A stretch of DNA of 64,000 nt from Diphasiastrum complanatum (Eukaryota > Streptophyta > Lycopodiopsida > Lycopodiales > Lycopodiaceae). Position 1 is the stretch's first letter. Every line of letters begins with the position of its first letter. The DNA lies in assembly GCA_029204225.1 (NCBI GenBank), contig CM055103.1, positions 48,425,958-48,489,957 of the forward strand. The letters are read 5' to 3'. A model generated the notes under the pieces. That model saw only the letters and a list, made by a program, of their open reading frames with translations. It was not told where the DNA came from and searched no databases. The translations under genes and the position numbers were made by a program. Shown here in pieces: positions 33,328 to 43,035 of this stretch.

Positions 33328-36300
33328 ATGGCATCTATAAATGCATATCTTTTGGATACTAATGAAAGGCTCAACAAAACTAACTATTCCATATGGAAAG
33401 TTAGAATGGAATCTATCATGATCATGCAAGATCTGATGGAAATTGTAAATGGTAAGGAGGGTGAACCTATTCATCCTCAAGAAAAAGCCAAATACATCAA
33501 GAGGTGCAATGTTGCACTACATTGCATAAAAATGAATGTTGCAAATGAACTCTTAAGAGAGGTAGGAGATTGCACTTCAGCTCAAGATGCTTGGGAGACT
33601 TTGCAAAAGGTCTATGAATCCAAGAACCAAACTAGAATGTTAGCTTTGAAGAATCAAATCTATAGAAGCTATCAAAAGAAAGGAGAGAGTGCACATACTT
33701 TTGTCCTAAGAGTAAAGGAATTGAACAAAGAGCTAGCCTTTATAGGTGACCCTATCAAGGATGAAGAGCTTGTTCAACTCATATTGAATGGACTAAGCTT
33801 TGAATTTGACAATTTGGTTCAGGGATATGCAATTATGGGTAAGCTACCCATACTTGAAGAACTCCAAGGCACACTCATGGCCGAGGAATCAAGAAGGAGC
33901 CAAATGCAAGAGAGGATGGATAGGCTTTCCATCCAAGGTGGAGATGACCAAGCTCTCTTCACCAAAGGCAAAGGCAAGTCCAAAGGCAAAGGATCAACAT
34001 TCAAGAAGTCTAAAAAGCTTGAGGATCAAGAAGGACCCTCAAAGGCATCTCCATCAACCACCAAAGTCAAGAAGGACAAATCAAAGGTGAAGTGCTACTA
34101 TTGTAGCAAGATGGGGCATTATGCCTCGGAATGCTTCAAGAGGAAGCAAGATCAAAGCCAAGCCAACATGAGCAAAGAGGAGGAGGAGGAGAGTTCACAT
34201 GAGGACTCTCTCATGATGTCCATATTTTCTTCAACAAACTTCAAAGGAGAAGATCCTTGGTGGATTGACTCGGGTGCTAGTTCACACATGACTAGTAAAA
34301 GGGAGTTTTTCTCTTCTCTCTTATCTTATGATGGACCTGTAAAGTCTATCTATATAGCAAATGATGAAGCTTGTAAGATTGAAGGAGTTGGTAGCATTCC
34401 CCTTTGCTTAGGATCTTCCAAAAAGATCAACATAGAAGGTGTTTTGTACATTCCTACAATAACAAAGAATCTACTAGGTGTTGGCCAAATGGTAGACAAT
34501 GATTTCAATGTTGACTTTGCTTCAAATGAATGTTTCATCAAGAAGAAGGGTAAGATAGTGGCTAAGGGCACTAGACTTGGCAAACTTTATAAGTTGGATG
34601 CATTTGTGGATACTAATGTTGTCATGTTGGCCGAGAAGAGCAAGATATCTACCTTTACTTTATGGCACAAAAGACTTGGACATGTCAACTCGGGTTCCAT
34701 GGAGGCTATGATCAAGGAGGAGTATGCTTTAGGCCTACCAAGGTCTATTGGGAAGGAAGACAAGGTTTGTGAAGCTTGTGCCTTATCGAAGGCACATAAG
34801 AAGGTGTTTCCTAACTCCATCACAAAGTCATCTCATCCTCTTGAACTCATACACTCGGATGTGCACATTGCTAGCACCAAATCTAATGGAGGTTCATCCA
34901 TGTTTTTAACCTTCATTGATGACTACTCAAGATATTGTTGGGTGTTCTTACTTTCCTTCAAGTCTCAAGTATTTGATACTTTTGTAAAGTTCAAGTTGTT
35001 TGTGGAAAAGCATCATAATCATAGCATCAAGATTCTTAGAAGTGACAATGGTGGAGAATTCATCTCCAATGAGTTCAAGGCCTTTTGTGAGGAGGAAGGG
35101 ATCAAGAAAGAGACTTCTTGTCCTTACACTCCTCAACAAAATGGAGTTGCTAAAAGAAGGAATAGAACATTATGTGAATGTTCTAAGGCTTTAAGATTAG
35201 ATGCTTGTTTGCCCAAATCCTTTTGGGGTGAGTCTCTTGTATGTGCAAACTACTTGATGAATAGGGTGTCTTGCAAAGCAATTGAAGGAAAAACTCCTTA
35301 TGAGATGTTGTATGGAAAGAAACCCAATCTTAATCACTTGAAAGTTTTTGGGTGTATATGCTATGTGCATGTGCCATTGGAAACAAGAACCAAGGAGGAT
35401 CCATCTTCCACAAGAGGGATCATGCTTGGATATGCAAGCTCAAGCAAGGGCTACAAAGTCTATCTCCCATCCTTAAACAGATTTGTTGTTTCAAGGGATG
35501 TCATCTCTGATGAACATCATATGCATATGCTTGAAGAAGGCTCAAGTGCTCCAACAATCAAGAAGAAGATGGCCGAGGAGCAAGATCTTGGTTTTGAGGA
35601 GGATCTCATGGAGGAGCAAGCACCAAACCCACCTATCACACCAAGAAGATCTTCAAGGGCAAAAGTGGAGCCATCAAGGCTCACATATCAAGGCAAAGGA
35701 CATCAAGTTGAGGGTATCTCATCCACTTCTTATGCTTTATCTAGTTTTGAAGAACCATCTAATGTTGAAGATGCATTGAACTCCAAAGAATGGTATAAAG
35801 CTATGTTGGATGAGTATGATGCCTTGATTGAGAATGAAACTTGGTTGCTTGTTGAGAGACCTCAAAGGAATGTAATAGGATGCAAGTGGGTCTTCAAGCT
35901 TAAGTTGAATGCAAATGGGAGTGTTAACAAACATAAAGCAAGATTAGTTGCAAAAGGTTATTCTCAAGAGAGAGGGATAGACTATGAGCAAACTTTTGCA
36001 CCCGTGGCCAAGATGGTCACAATAAGGCTAATCATTGCACTTGCATCACATTTTGGATGGATTCTATGTCAAATGGATGTCTCTAATGCTTTCTTGAATG
36101 GTTTTTTGGAAGAGGATATCTATATGGAGCAGCCACAAGGGTTCATCAAGCATGGAATGGAGAACAAAGTATGCCATCTCCAAAGAAGCATATATGGCTT
36201 GAAGCAAGCCTCGAGATCTTGGAATTCAAGACTACATTGCTATCTTATTTCACTTTCTTTTGTTCAAAGTGAATATGATCCCACTCTTTACATTAAGTTT

Positions 36301-37266
36301 GATGATGTTGGTATTGTACTTTTACTCATTTATGTAGATGACATCATCATTAGTGGAAATAGTGTTGATGGTATTGAAAAAATCAAGATAGATCTACCCT
36401 TAGAGTTCAAGATGGTAGATCTAGGGTGTCTTCACTTCATCTTAGGCATAGAAGTACTTAGACGGTCTGATTTTATCTTTATAAGTCAAGTAAACTATGC
36501 TCAAAGTCTTTTGAAGAAGTTTAAGATGGAAGTATGCAAAAGTGTTGACACATCAATGGAGCAAGATGTAAAAGTGGACATCACTTTGTTTAGGCAGCTT
36601 ATAGGTTCCTTAATGTGGATCATTATAGCTAGACCGGATCTTAGCTTTAGTGTACGTAGGTTGAGCCAATCCATGCAAAAGCCATTGAATATCCATTGGA
36701 AAAAGGCTAAGAGGATTCTAAGATACATCTCGGGTACATTGGATTTTGGGATTCTATATAGAGGAGATGTGATTAACCTTCATGCATTAGGTGATTCAGA
36801 TTTTGCAGGGGACAAGAGGGATAGGAAATCAACAAGTGCCTATTCAACTTTCATAGGAGAAGGTGTGGTTTCATGGCTTTCAAAAAATCAAGAAACTATA
36901 TCTCTATCTTCAACCGAGGCCGAGTACAAAGCTTTGACAACCACTACAAAGGAGGTACTTTGGATCAAGAGATTATTGGTGGAGCTAAAGATCATGGATT
37001 CAGAGGAGGCACCAATCATCTACAATGACAATATATCAGCCCAACACCTTGCATCTAACCCAATCTTCCATGCAAGATCTGAGCACATTGAGATATGCCA
37101 TCACTTTGTGAGAGAAATGGTGCAAGCCAAGGAGATTGCTTTGGAGCATGTTCCAAGCAATGAATGTGTAGCTGATCTACTTACTAAACCACTTCAAAAG
37201 ACACCTTTTATGAAGTTTAGATCATCACTTGGAGTGATTAGTAAAGCAATGATTGAACCAAGCTAG
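33328..37266 (+). CDS. copia C2 Gag-Pol polyprotein, full length but integrase active site mutated
   Basis: Single 1312-codon frame, the usual length for a Ty1/copia polyprotein. Order: Gag (start MASINAYLLDTNERLNK, capsid to about 230); zinc knuckle C256-x2-C259-x4-H264-x4-C269; protease WWIDSGASSHM with D314; integrase zinc site H447, H452, C481, C484; catalytic core D511 (HSDVH) and D573 (RSDNGGEF); RT with D917 (QMDVSNAFLNG) and YVDD at 1002-1005; RNase H with D1156 (GDSDFAGD) and SSTEAEYKAL, D1234; C-terminus ADLLTKPLQ. The third catalytic residue, expected 35 residues after D573 in NGVAERKN, is Lys609 (NGVAKRRN). With Glu lost, strand transfer should fail. This copy can thus make particles and reverse transcriptase but probably not integrase activity. 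Starts at the first ATG after the leader. Confidence 0.95.
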   Translation: MASINAYLLDTNERLNKTNYSIWKVRMESIMIMQDLMEIVNGKEGEPIHPQEKAKYIKRCNVALHCIKMNVANELLREVGDCTSAQDAWETLQKVYESKNQTRMLALKNQIYRSYQKKGESAHTFVLRVKELNKELAFIGDPIKDEELVQLILNGLSFEFDNLVQGYAIMGKLPILEELQGTLMAEESRRSQMQERMDRLSIQGGDDQALFTKGKGKSKGKGSTFKKSKKLEDQEGPSKASPSTTKVKKDKSKVKCYYCSKMGHYASECFKRKQDQSQANMSKEEEEESSHEDSLMMSIFSSTNFKGEDPWWIDSGASSHMTSKREFFSSLLSYDGPVKSIYIANDEACKIEGVGSIPLCLGSSKKINIEGVLYIPTITKNLLGVGQMVDNDFNVDFASNECFIKKKGKIVAKGTRLGKLYKLDAFVDTNVVMLAEKSKISTFTLWHKRLGHVNSGSMEAMIKEEYALGLPRSIGKEDKVCEACALSKAHKKVFPNSITKSSHPLELIHSDVHIASTKSNGGSSMFLTFIDDYSRYCWVFLLSFKSQVFDTFVKFKLFVEKHHNHSIKILRSDNGGEFISNEFKAFCEEEGIKKETSCPYTPQQNGVAKRRNRTLCECSKALRLDACLPKSFWGESLVCANYLMNRVSCKAIEGKTPYEMLYGKKPNLNHLKVFGCICYVHVPLETRTKEDPSSTRGIMLGYASSSKGYKVYLPSLNRFVVSRDVISDEHHMHMLEEGSSAPTIKKKMAEEQDLGFEEDLMEEQAPNPPITPRRSSRAKVEPSRLTYQGKGHQVEGISSTSYALSSFEEPSNVEDALNSKEWYKAMLDEYDALIENETWLLVERPQRNVIGCKWVFKLKLNANGSVNKHKARLVAKGYSQERGIDYEQTFAPVAKMVTIRLIIALASHFGWILCQMDVSNAFLNGFLEEDIYMEQPQGFIKHGMENKVCHLQRSIYGLKQASRSWNSRLHCYLISLSFVQSEYDPTLYIKFDDVGIVLLLIYVDDIIISGNSVDGIEKIKIDLPLEFKMVDLGCLHFILGIEVLRRSDFIFISQVNYAQSLLKKFKMEVCKSVDTSMEQDVKVDITLFRQLIGSLMWIIIARPDLSFSVRRLSQSMQKPLNIHWKKAKRILRYISGTLDFGILYRGDVINLHALGDSDFAGDKRDRKSTSAYSTFIGEGVVSWLSKNQETISLSSTEAEYKALTTTTKEVLWIKRLLVELKIMDSEEAPIIYNDNISAQHLASNPIFHARSEHIEICHHFVREMVQAKEIALEHVPSNECVADLLTKPLQKTPFMKFRSSLGVISKAMIEPS

Positions 37267-37269
37267 ATA

Positions 37270-37280
37270 GTGAGGAGGAG
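37270..37280 (+). other. polypurine tract of copia C2
   Basis: GTGAGGAGGAG immediately before the 3' LTR TGTTAA. Identical to the N1 tract. Confidence 0.92.
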
Positions 37281-37962
37281 TGTTAAAAATTCACAATTCT
37301 AGCTTGACTAGTTTTGGTCATATGACTTGTAAATAGTTAGATGGTCATGATGTGGCTTGTCACACGTGCCAAATAGCATAGGATTCCATTCATAAGGATG
37401 TTCTCAAGTAGACCTAAGTGTTAGAACCTTTGGAATGAGTCCAAATTATGCTTAGATACAAGGGAGAAAAAATAGGAGCTATTTTTGGTAATTTTTGCAT
37501 TGTTGAGGGATCTCCAAGATTCCAACCTTAACTTGGTAGGGATGAAAGATCCACCAAAATCAGAATCAGGGATAGGTTTAGGGCTACTCATACCTGCCCA
37601 AAACCGTGATGGATCATGTATATATAGGTGATGATATCTCACCAAAATCAATCAAGCAATTTCATGTTTTTTCTCTCATAATGGTGCAATTGCTCTCTAT
37701 GTTCATAATTGTTTGAGTACTTGTGATTACTAATGATTATAGGATTGAATGTAGGTCTGGTGTACAGTACTCAGACTGTGGGAGGCCGTACTTTCACACG
37801 TGTGAAGCCTTCTTCAAGGATTTGGGCCATTTAGTGAGGTTCAAGCATAGATTTTTGATGGATTTTGATGGTTCAACTTGTGCTAATCTTATGAAATCAT
37901 AATCTATTGTTTCCCTCATCATTTCAAGTGTTTTAGGATCCTTATTTGCTGTAATTTTTACA
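37281..37962 (+). repeat. 3' LTR of copia C2 (682 bp)
   Basis: Same length as the 5' LTR; six substitutions seen by eye (for example GATTTTC/GATGTTC and CAACAAAATTAG/CACCAAAATCAG). TTCACACGTGTGAA at 37793-37806. Ends TTTTTACA, then the duplication TCTCC. Confidence 0.95.
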
Positions 37963-37967
37963 TCTCC
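37963..37967. repeat. right 5-bp target site duplication TCTCC of the composite
   Basis: Directly follows the C2 3' LTR; matches 31307-31311 at the TRIM end. The N1 coding sequence resumes here in frame. Confidence 0.9.
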
Positions 37968-39034
37968 TCCTCAATCCTTGGCACACTTGAACCTCGAGAT
38001 GACTCCTCAAGATCAACTTCTTGGTGCTCCTCCTTGATGGAAATCCAAGAGCTCCATGTCTCAAAATGATCACAACAAACATGATCATATAATGTGCACT
38101 TCATATGATCATCAACATTACTTATGCTAGAAAAATAAGTCCAAAAATCACCACAACTTGGCATGATTTTTCTAATATTGAAATCAAGAAGTATTCCCAT
38201 CTCAATAAGGCTAACTACTTGCTTATGGATATAAGTGTCCACTTTGGATGCTTCACTTATTCTCATAAGAAGTTTACAACTTGCCTTTAAAATTGAAAAT
38301 TTACAATCTTCAACATTATGAATGAACACATCATTCATGATCTTATTGAAACCAACAAAAAATACATTATGAAGACATTTCCATTTCCTTGACTTCATAT
38401 TCAATGTAAGTTTACAAGGAAAACGTGCTTTGCTATCTATTAAGGCATCACACTCAACTAGTATTGCCTTAATCCACCTTTGAGATACAAAAATCTCTTC
38501 AAAGCAAAATAGTTCATAAGATTTCATGAGAGCATAAATGAAACTATTTTCATTTTGTGATTGCTCCTCCTTAATCTTTCTTGGTTTCTCTTGGATCATA
38601 ACAATAAATTTGAACTTTTCTAAAGTTCTAAGCAAAATGCTTTCCAAGGACATGAAATAAATCCATGTGACATTAGTGAAAGTGACATTTATCTTTGCAT
38701 CTTGAACCAAACTATGCACTTCCAAATGAAAAACCTCTAAATGTTTGAAAAGTGTGATGATGGACTTTTGAAGACAAATCTTGTAAGTCCTTGTGAGACT
38801 CCAAGCCTCATGCATCTTTCCACAAAGGAAACACCTTTCCTTGGATTTGTCCTTCTTTCCTTTGCACTTTGAAATTGAAGCTCCATCCTTCACCTCGGCC
38901 CCCTTGCTTTGGTTCTCCTTGGATGGATTGGTCTTCATTTTGTAGCATCTTGAGACAAAATGATCTCTCTTGCCACAAAGGTTGCATTTAGGATCCTTAC
39001 TTGCCTCCAATAGGTTGCCACCTATTGATGCCAT
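37968..39034 (-). CDS. N1 ORF, proximal part: Gag start, zinc knuckles, unknown domain copy 1
   Basis: Minus-strand frame from the ATG at 39034 (MASIGGNLLEAS), clearly akin to the Gag starts of C3 and C4 (MSSMGSSLLEPS, MTSMGVFLLEAS). After only about 14 residues it jumps to a knuckle CNLCGKRDHFVSRC, so the capsid domain is missing. A basic stretch and a half knuckle (CFLCGKMHEAW) follow. Next is an unrecognised domain with KFKFIVMIQEKPRKIKEE, VSQRWIKAILVECDALID, FSILKASCKLLMRISEASK and ISNVDDHMK. The element ORF was open from here through the insertion site. The frame can extend upstream to 39163, but the Gag-like Met is the better start. Function unknown; possibly RNA binding for packaging. 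Confidence 0.7.
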
Positions 39035-40774
39035 GATGAGGAAGTAAAACCTGGTGATATGACTTTTCAAAATGTAATTTGTGACTCTCAAGAAACTAGA
39101 TTTGAACACATTCAACAATCTAGAAGGATCTACACAAGATCTAGACCACAAATTTTGAATCATATCTCTTTCAACCTAGTCAATTGGAAACTAATCTTTG
39201 CTTTGATCACTAAGACAAAAGCACTCTATCAAATCACAAAAATCAGATCTAAACACACTTATCGGACTCAACAAATACCAATGACTCTTCCTCTTGAGAG
39301 TTGGAATGGATTTGAAAAGATTTGATACCTAGATTTTCCTTTTCTCTTGACTAGTTCACTCAACTTTTGAGATTCTTGAACAAAGTATGGGTTTTGTTTC
39401 AAATACTTGAAAAACAAACTTAAGTCACTTATTTTGGACTCACTCTTGACCTAAATAATCTCACTTTTGAGATTTGGATTGAATTTGATTTGATTTGACA
39501 ACAAATTAAACCACTAATTTTCACAAAAAAAAGGATCTACACTAGATCACAAAAACTTGACATTTATACTTGATTCAAACACACAAAGATCAGATCCAAT
39601 CACCCCTTTTGGAGTCCCTATTGACCCAAAGAATCTCACTCTTGAGATTTGGAATGGACATGAAATGGTTTGATAACAATCTATGTCAATAATTTTTCAC
39701 CAAGCTTAAAAAATAGACATGTAGAGATTCACAAAGATCCCAATCATGTATGAACACTCAAATATGGACTCCTCCCTGTTCTAGACTCCCAATGGGATCA
39801 CAACTCGACCCTCACACACTCCACCAAGTACCAATGACTCTACCTCTTTAGAGTTGGAATGAAATTCAAATTTCCATAAATGTGATACTTCTCTCTCACT
39901 AAGATATGTGCTTACAAAGAGCTAATGCCACTTAGCAAGATTTGATCACAATGAAGAAGACAAATTTTCCACCAAAGTCAAGAATTGAGTTACTAGTTCT
40001 TGCCCTCTACAAAGGAAGGATCTCTTGGAAATTTTGGATCAACCACAACACATATGCCTCACTCACCTTTATGACTTTAATTCAAGCCAAAAAACACACT
40101 CACACACTTGAGTACGGGTGAACAATGTGATTTGGATCTCAAATTTTTCTCCTAGTACTTGCCAACAATTCTTATCACATAGGTAGCTTTTGCCTTTATG
40201 AGTATTTGTGCTTTAGAAATTCACTAAGATTTAACTTGGAGGACTAATCCAAGAGTGTCTTATAGCATTTAGATGCTTCTAGACTCGGCCCTTTCACTCT
40301 TGAACAAATCTAGAATGAAGGTATAATGGATTTCAATCACTCCCCTTGCAAATCACTCCTTAATCTTTGGTTTATAGCACTCTTTCTCTCTCAACTTCAA
40401 TGTACACTCAAAAAATCAGAGAATCAACTTCAATGTACTATAAACAAGCTTTAATCCATCTATATGATTGATCTAAACCAAGAACAAATCAATGGAATAG
40501 AAACAATGCAAGTGAAAGCTTGAAACATGCACTAAATTGACTCAAAATTGGGTGTATGAAGCTCAAAATGGACCAAACTGAATTTTACTATAAAAAATAG
40601 GTCCTGTATGGCCCCACACGTGTGTAAAGTACACCTGCAGCCCACAGCAAGATTTGGTACAAATATGATGGTTCTAGCTATCCATTCAACCTCACTACCT
40701 CAATATTAGCTTGTTTCCAAAAACCTACCAATTTGGGTATAGTTTAGATCAATGCCTTAAATGCACTTGTACTT
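39035..40774 (-). other. N1 leader region, non-coding
   Basis: About 1.7 kb between PBS and ORF on the minus strand, AT-rich, with repeated GATTTG and CTCACTCTTGA-like words. No frame of note. Unusually long compared with the C2 leader (0.8 kb). Confidence 0.55.
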
Positions 40775-40787
40775 GGCTCTGATACCA
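40775..40787 (-). other. primer binding site of N1
   Basis: Minus strand TGGTATCAGAGCC, directly after the LTR end ...CTTTGACA (40788). Confidence 0.93.
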
Positions 40788-41463
40788 TGTCAAAGTACAG
40801 AAAAAAGGACCAAGAATGGATCCAAATCAGATCCACAAGTGTGATTGGGTGTTAGATTAGATTGATCTACCAATCTACACAAGATTAGATAGCACTAGAT
40901 CAAATCTACATCAACAAATCTAACAAGAACAATCAAATATGATCAAAACTTGTACTTGCTGGTTTCACACGTGTGAATACCTATCAGAGTATGGACTACC
41001 AGCAAATGATGAAGTACACTAGGCATAGAAACCATTAGAAGCATAAAATCACAAGACAAATAGAGAGATTACTCAAGAAATGCACCAAAACCAAGATTTA
41101 GCTTTCTTATCAATTATGGCCAAATGAGCCACCACATATACACAAGAGCTGATGCTTACTCAGCTGATTTGGCACGTGTGATAGTGCCTACTCATCAAAG
41201 GATCCACCAATAATCATCAATATGGCACATGGACCAAGTTTCCTAACTTATAGCCACCTCCCTTGATTTTAGTCAATTTTCCTAATTTATAGGGACTTGC
41301 ACAAATATCTACTACAAGTTGGATATCACCTACTATTGATGTTTTCACACATGTGATCATTCCTTGGCACGTGTGAGATTACTCCTATCCATGTGAAATA
41401 TCTTTTCCTACCAATAAAATGATGCCAAGTGGCATATAGCTAGAAAACTAGATTTTGGCCATT
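40788..41463 (-). repeat. 5' LTR of N1, truncated
   Basis: Matches 29551 to about 30229 of the other LTR with scattered substitutions; the outer part, about 170 bases of U3, is missing. It breaks off at GATTTTGGCCATT, after which chromovirus integrase sequence starts. TTCACACGTGTGAA at 40964-40977. Confidence 0.9.
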
Positions 41464-41541
41464 GTGCAGGACATCCCAGTATACACAGGACACTGGACTT
41501 GGTTAAAAGAGAATTTTATTGGCCAAAGCTCAAGCCATATG
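41464..41541 (+). pseudogene. chromovirus G2 integrase fragment, left of C3
   Basis: Translates roughly as QDIPVYTGHWTW, then a shifted frame: the HHCC zinc-finger start of a gypsy integrase (normally HD-P..GH-G). It continues at 47586 after copia C3. One copy of the ATATG duplication is at 41537-41541. Confidence 0.7.
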
Positions 41542-42278
41542 TGTGAAGAATTGAAAAAGATTATCTATGTTAGATATAGGGGTCTTATGTTTTTTACATC
41601 AAGCATCTAGGTGTAGGATGTTGATAGAAATAAATTTGGCATAGATGGCAAATTATGCATTTCCACTTGTAATGCCACTATTGAGCCAAAATAGAGTAAG
41701 AGGCTAAACACGTGCCAATTAGAGTGTAGACAAGTGTAAAGTTTTTGTTTGATGAATTCCAAGAGGTCCAATAGGATTTAGAGGTGGAACCTTGTGAGGT
41801 CCAATAGGAAATTGAGGTGTGCTTGAATATAGTCCAATAGAATTAAGAGGTGCATGGATCAATGATCCAATAGGATCAAGAGATGACAAAATATGGTCCA
41901 ATCATAGTTAAGCATAGTGGTAGCTCGTGGAACTACTAGTATCATTGTACTCCTCATTTTGAACCTAATTGATTTGGTGATTTCATGGATTTTGTGAGTT
42001 ATTGGATTTCTAGCTTTCTCTCTCTACCCGAGAGCTCATGATGCATTTTCTCTCTCTACCCGAGGAGAGCAGCTTGTTTTTACTTAGATTATTTTTTGAA
42101 TACTTCCCACACATGTGAGTGAGAGTTGGAAGTGATTGAATGCATGTAGTAGTGTGTTTTTGCCATAGGATCTAAGATTGATCTTGAATCTCAATCTAGT
42201 CTTGATCTTGGTGCATCTACACACCTTAGGAGATCACAAGTACATGTAGTGGACAGTCCACACGTGTGAAATTCAACA
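41542..42278 (+). repeat. 5' LTR of copia C3 (737 bp)
   Basis: TGTGAAGAATTG ... GAAATTCAACA. About a dozen substitutions by eye against the 3' LTR of equal length. CACACGTGTGAA at 42259-42270. Confidence 0.95.
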
Positions 42279-42291
42279 TGTTATCAGAGCC
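42279..42291 (+). other. primer binding site of copia C3
   Basis: TGTTATCAGAGCC, one base off the usual TGGTATCAGAGCC, directly after the LTR. Confidence 0.88.
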
Positions 42292-43035
42292 TACCTAAGG
42301 TTACCATGCATTTTGATCCATCTAAGTGAAAAAATTTTCATCAATCTTGAGCTAGAAGTTGTCAAGGCCCATTTTCCTAGCTATCTTGTTCAATCTTGGA
42401 TCAAAAGATATCAAAAGGACATTGATTGGGTCTGACCTGGTACTGTACGAAATCAGGTGCTCAGACACATGTGAGGAACATCCAATTTCAGTTTGGAAGT
42501 TCTCTCTCATGTTTGATCCATTTATCTTGCTTGATAGCTTGTTTTGAAGCTATTTTTGTCTAGTTTCTGTTGCAATTAGTTTCATTCCATTTGGTTGAGC
42601 CAATCAAAAGTTATAAGCTTTTGAAGAGGGTTAGGTAGGGCACCTAGACCTGGGTGGACACATTTGGTTTGGTCAAGAGATTGCTTGGTTGATCCAAAAT
42701 CATAGTTGTATGCTTGCCAATCTCATCTATATGTGATCTAGGCACTGTTTTGAGATATTAGCCATTTTGTTTCATGCAATATCATTGTATTTGAGTCAAA
42801 TTTGGTTTCTTAGTGTATTTCACACGTGCTAAGAGTGTTAGATCCTAACTTTGCCTGTACTCCATCATTTGATGTGAAATAGATCTTGTTTTAGAGAGAT
42901 TTGAGTAGCTAGTGAGAATCAATTCACAAATAGTTGCAAGATCTTTCATAGGAGGAGATAGTACTCAATTATTGGATCCTATTGAAAGTGTGTAACAACA
43001 TTTATTGTTCATCATTTGAGTTTTCTTCACTTCAA

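Larger units (their letters stand above)
31312..37962 (+). mobile_element. composite insertion: TRIM palindrome fused to copia C2
   Basis: Three parts: inverted TRIM dimer (31312-31777), a 55-base third, inverted TRIM LTR piece (31778-31832), and complete copia C2 (31835-37962). Only the outermost ends are flanked by a matching duplication (TCTCC/TCTCC). C2 alone has none: GGAAA is on its left and TCTCC on its right. The outer ends are TG... and ...CA, as integrase requires. Excising the unit with one TCTCC rejoins the N1 reading frame in phase (PRIEEE | SPSQVM). The simplest reading is integration of one chimeric linear DNA. Confidence 0.85.
29551..41463 (-). mobile_element. non-autonomous LTR element N1, interrupted by the composite at 31312-37962
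   Basis: Minus-strand element with LTRs at 29551-30398 and 40788-41463 (the latter truncated), a PBS at 40775-40787 and a polypurine tract at 30399-30410. It encodes no recognisable protease, integrase core, RT or RNase H. Its coding part is a copia-like Gag start, zinc knuckles and two copies of an unknown domain. Its PBS, PPT and LTR ends are copia-type, so it was presumably mobilised by copia proteins in trans. Without the composite it would be about 5.3 kb. Confidence 0.85.
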
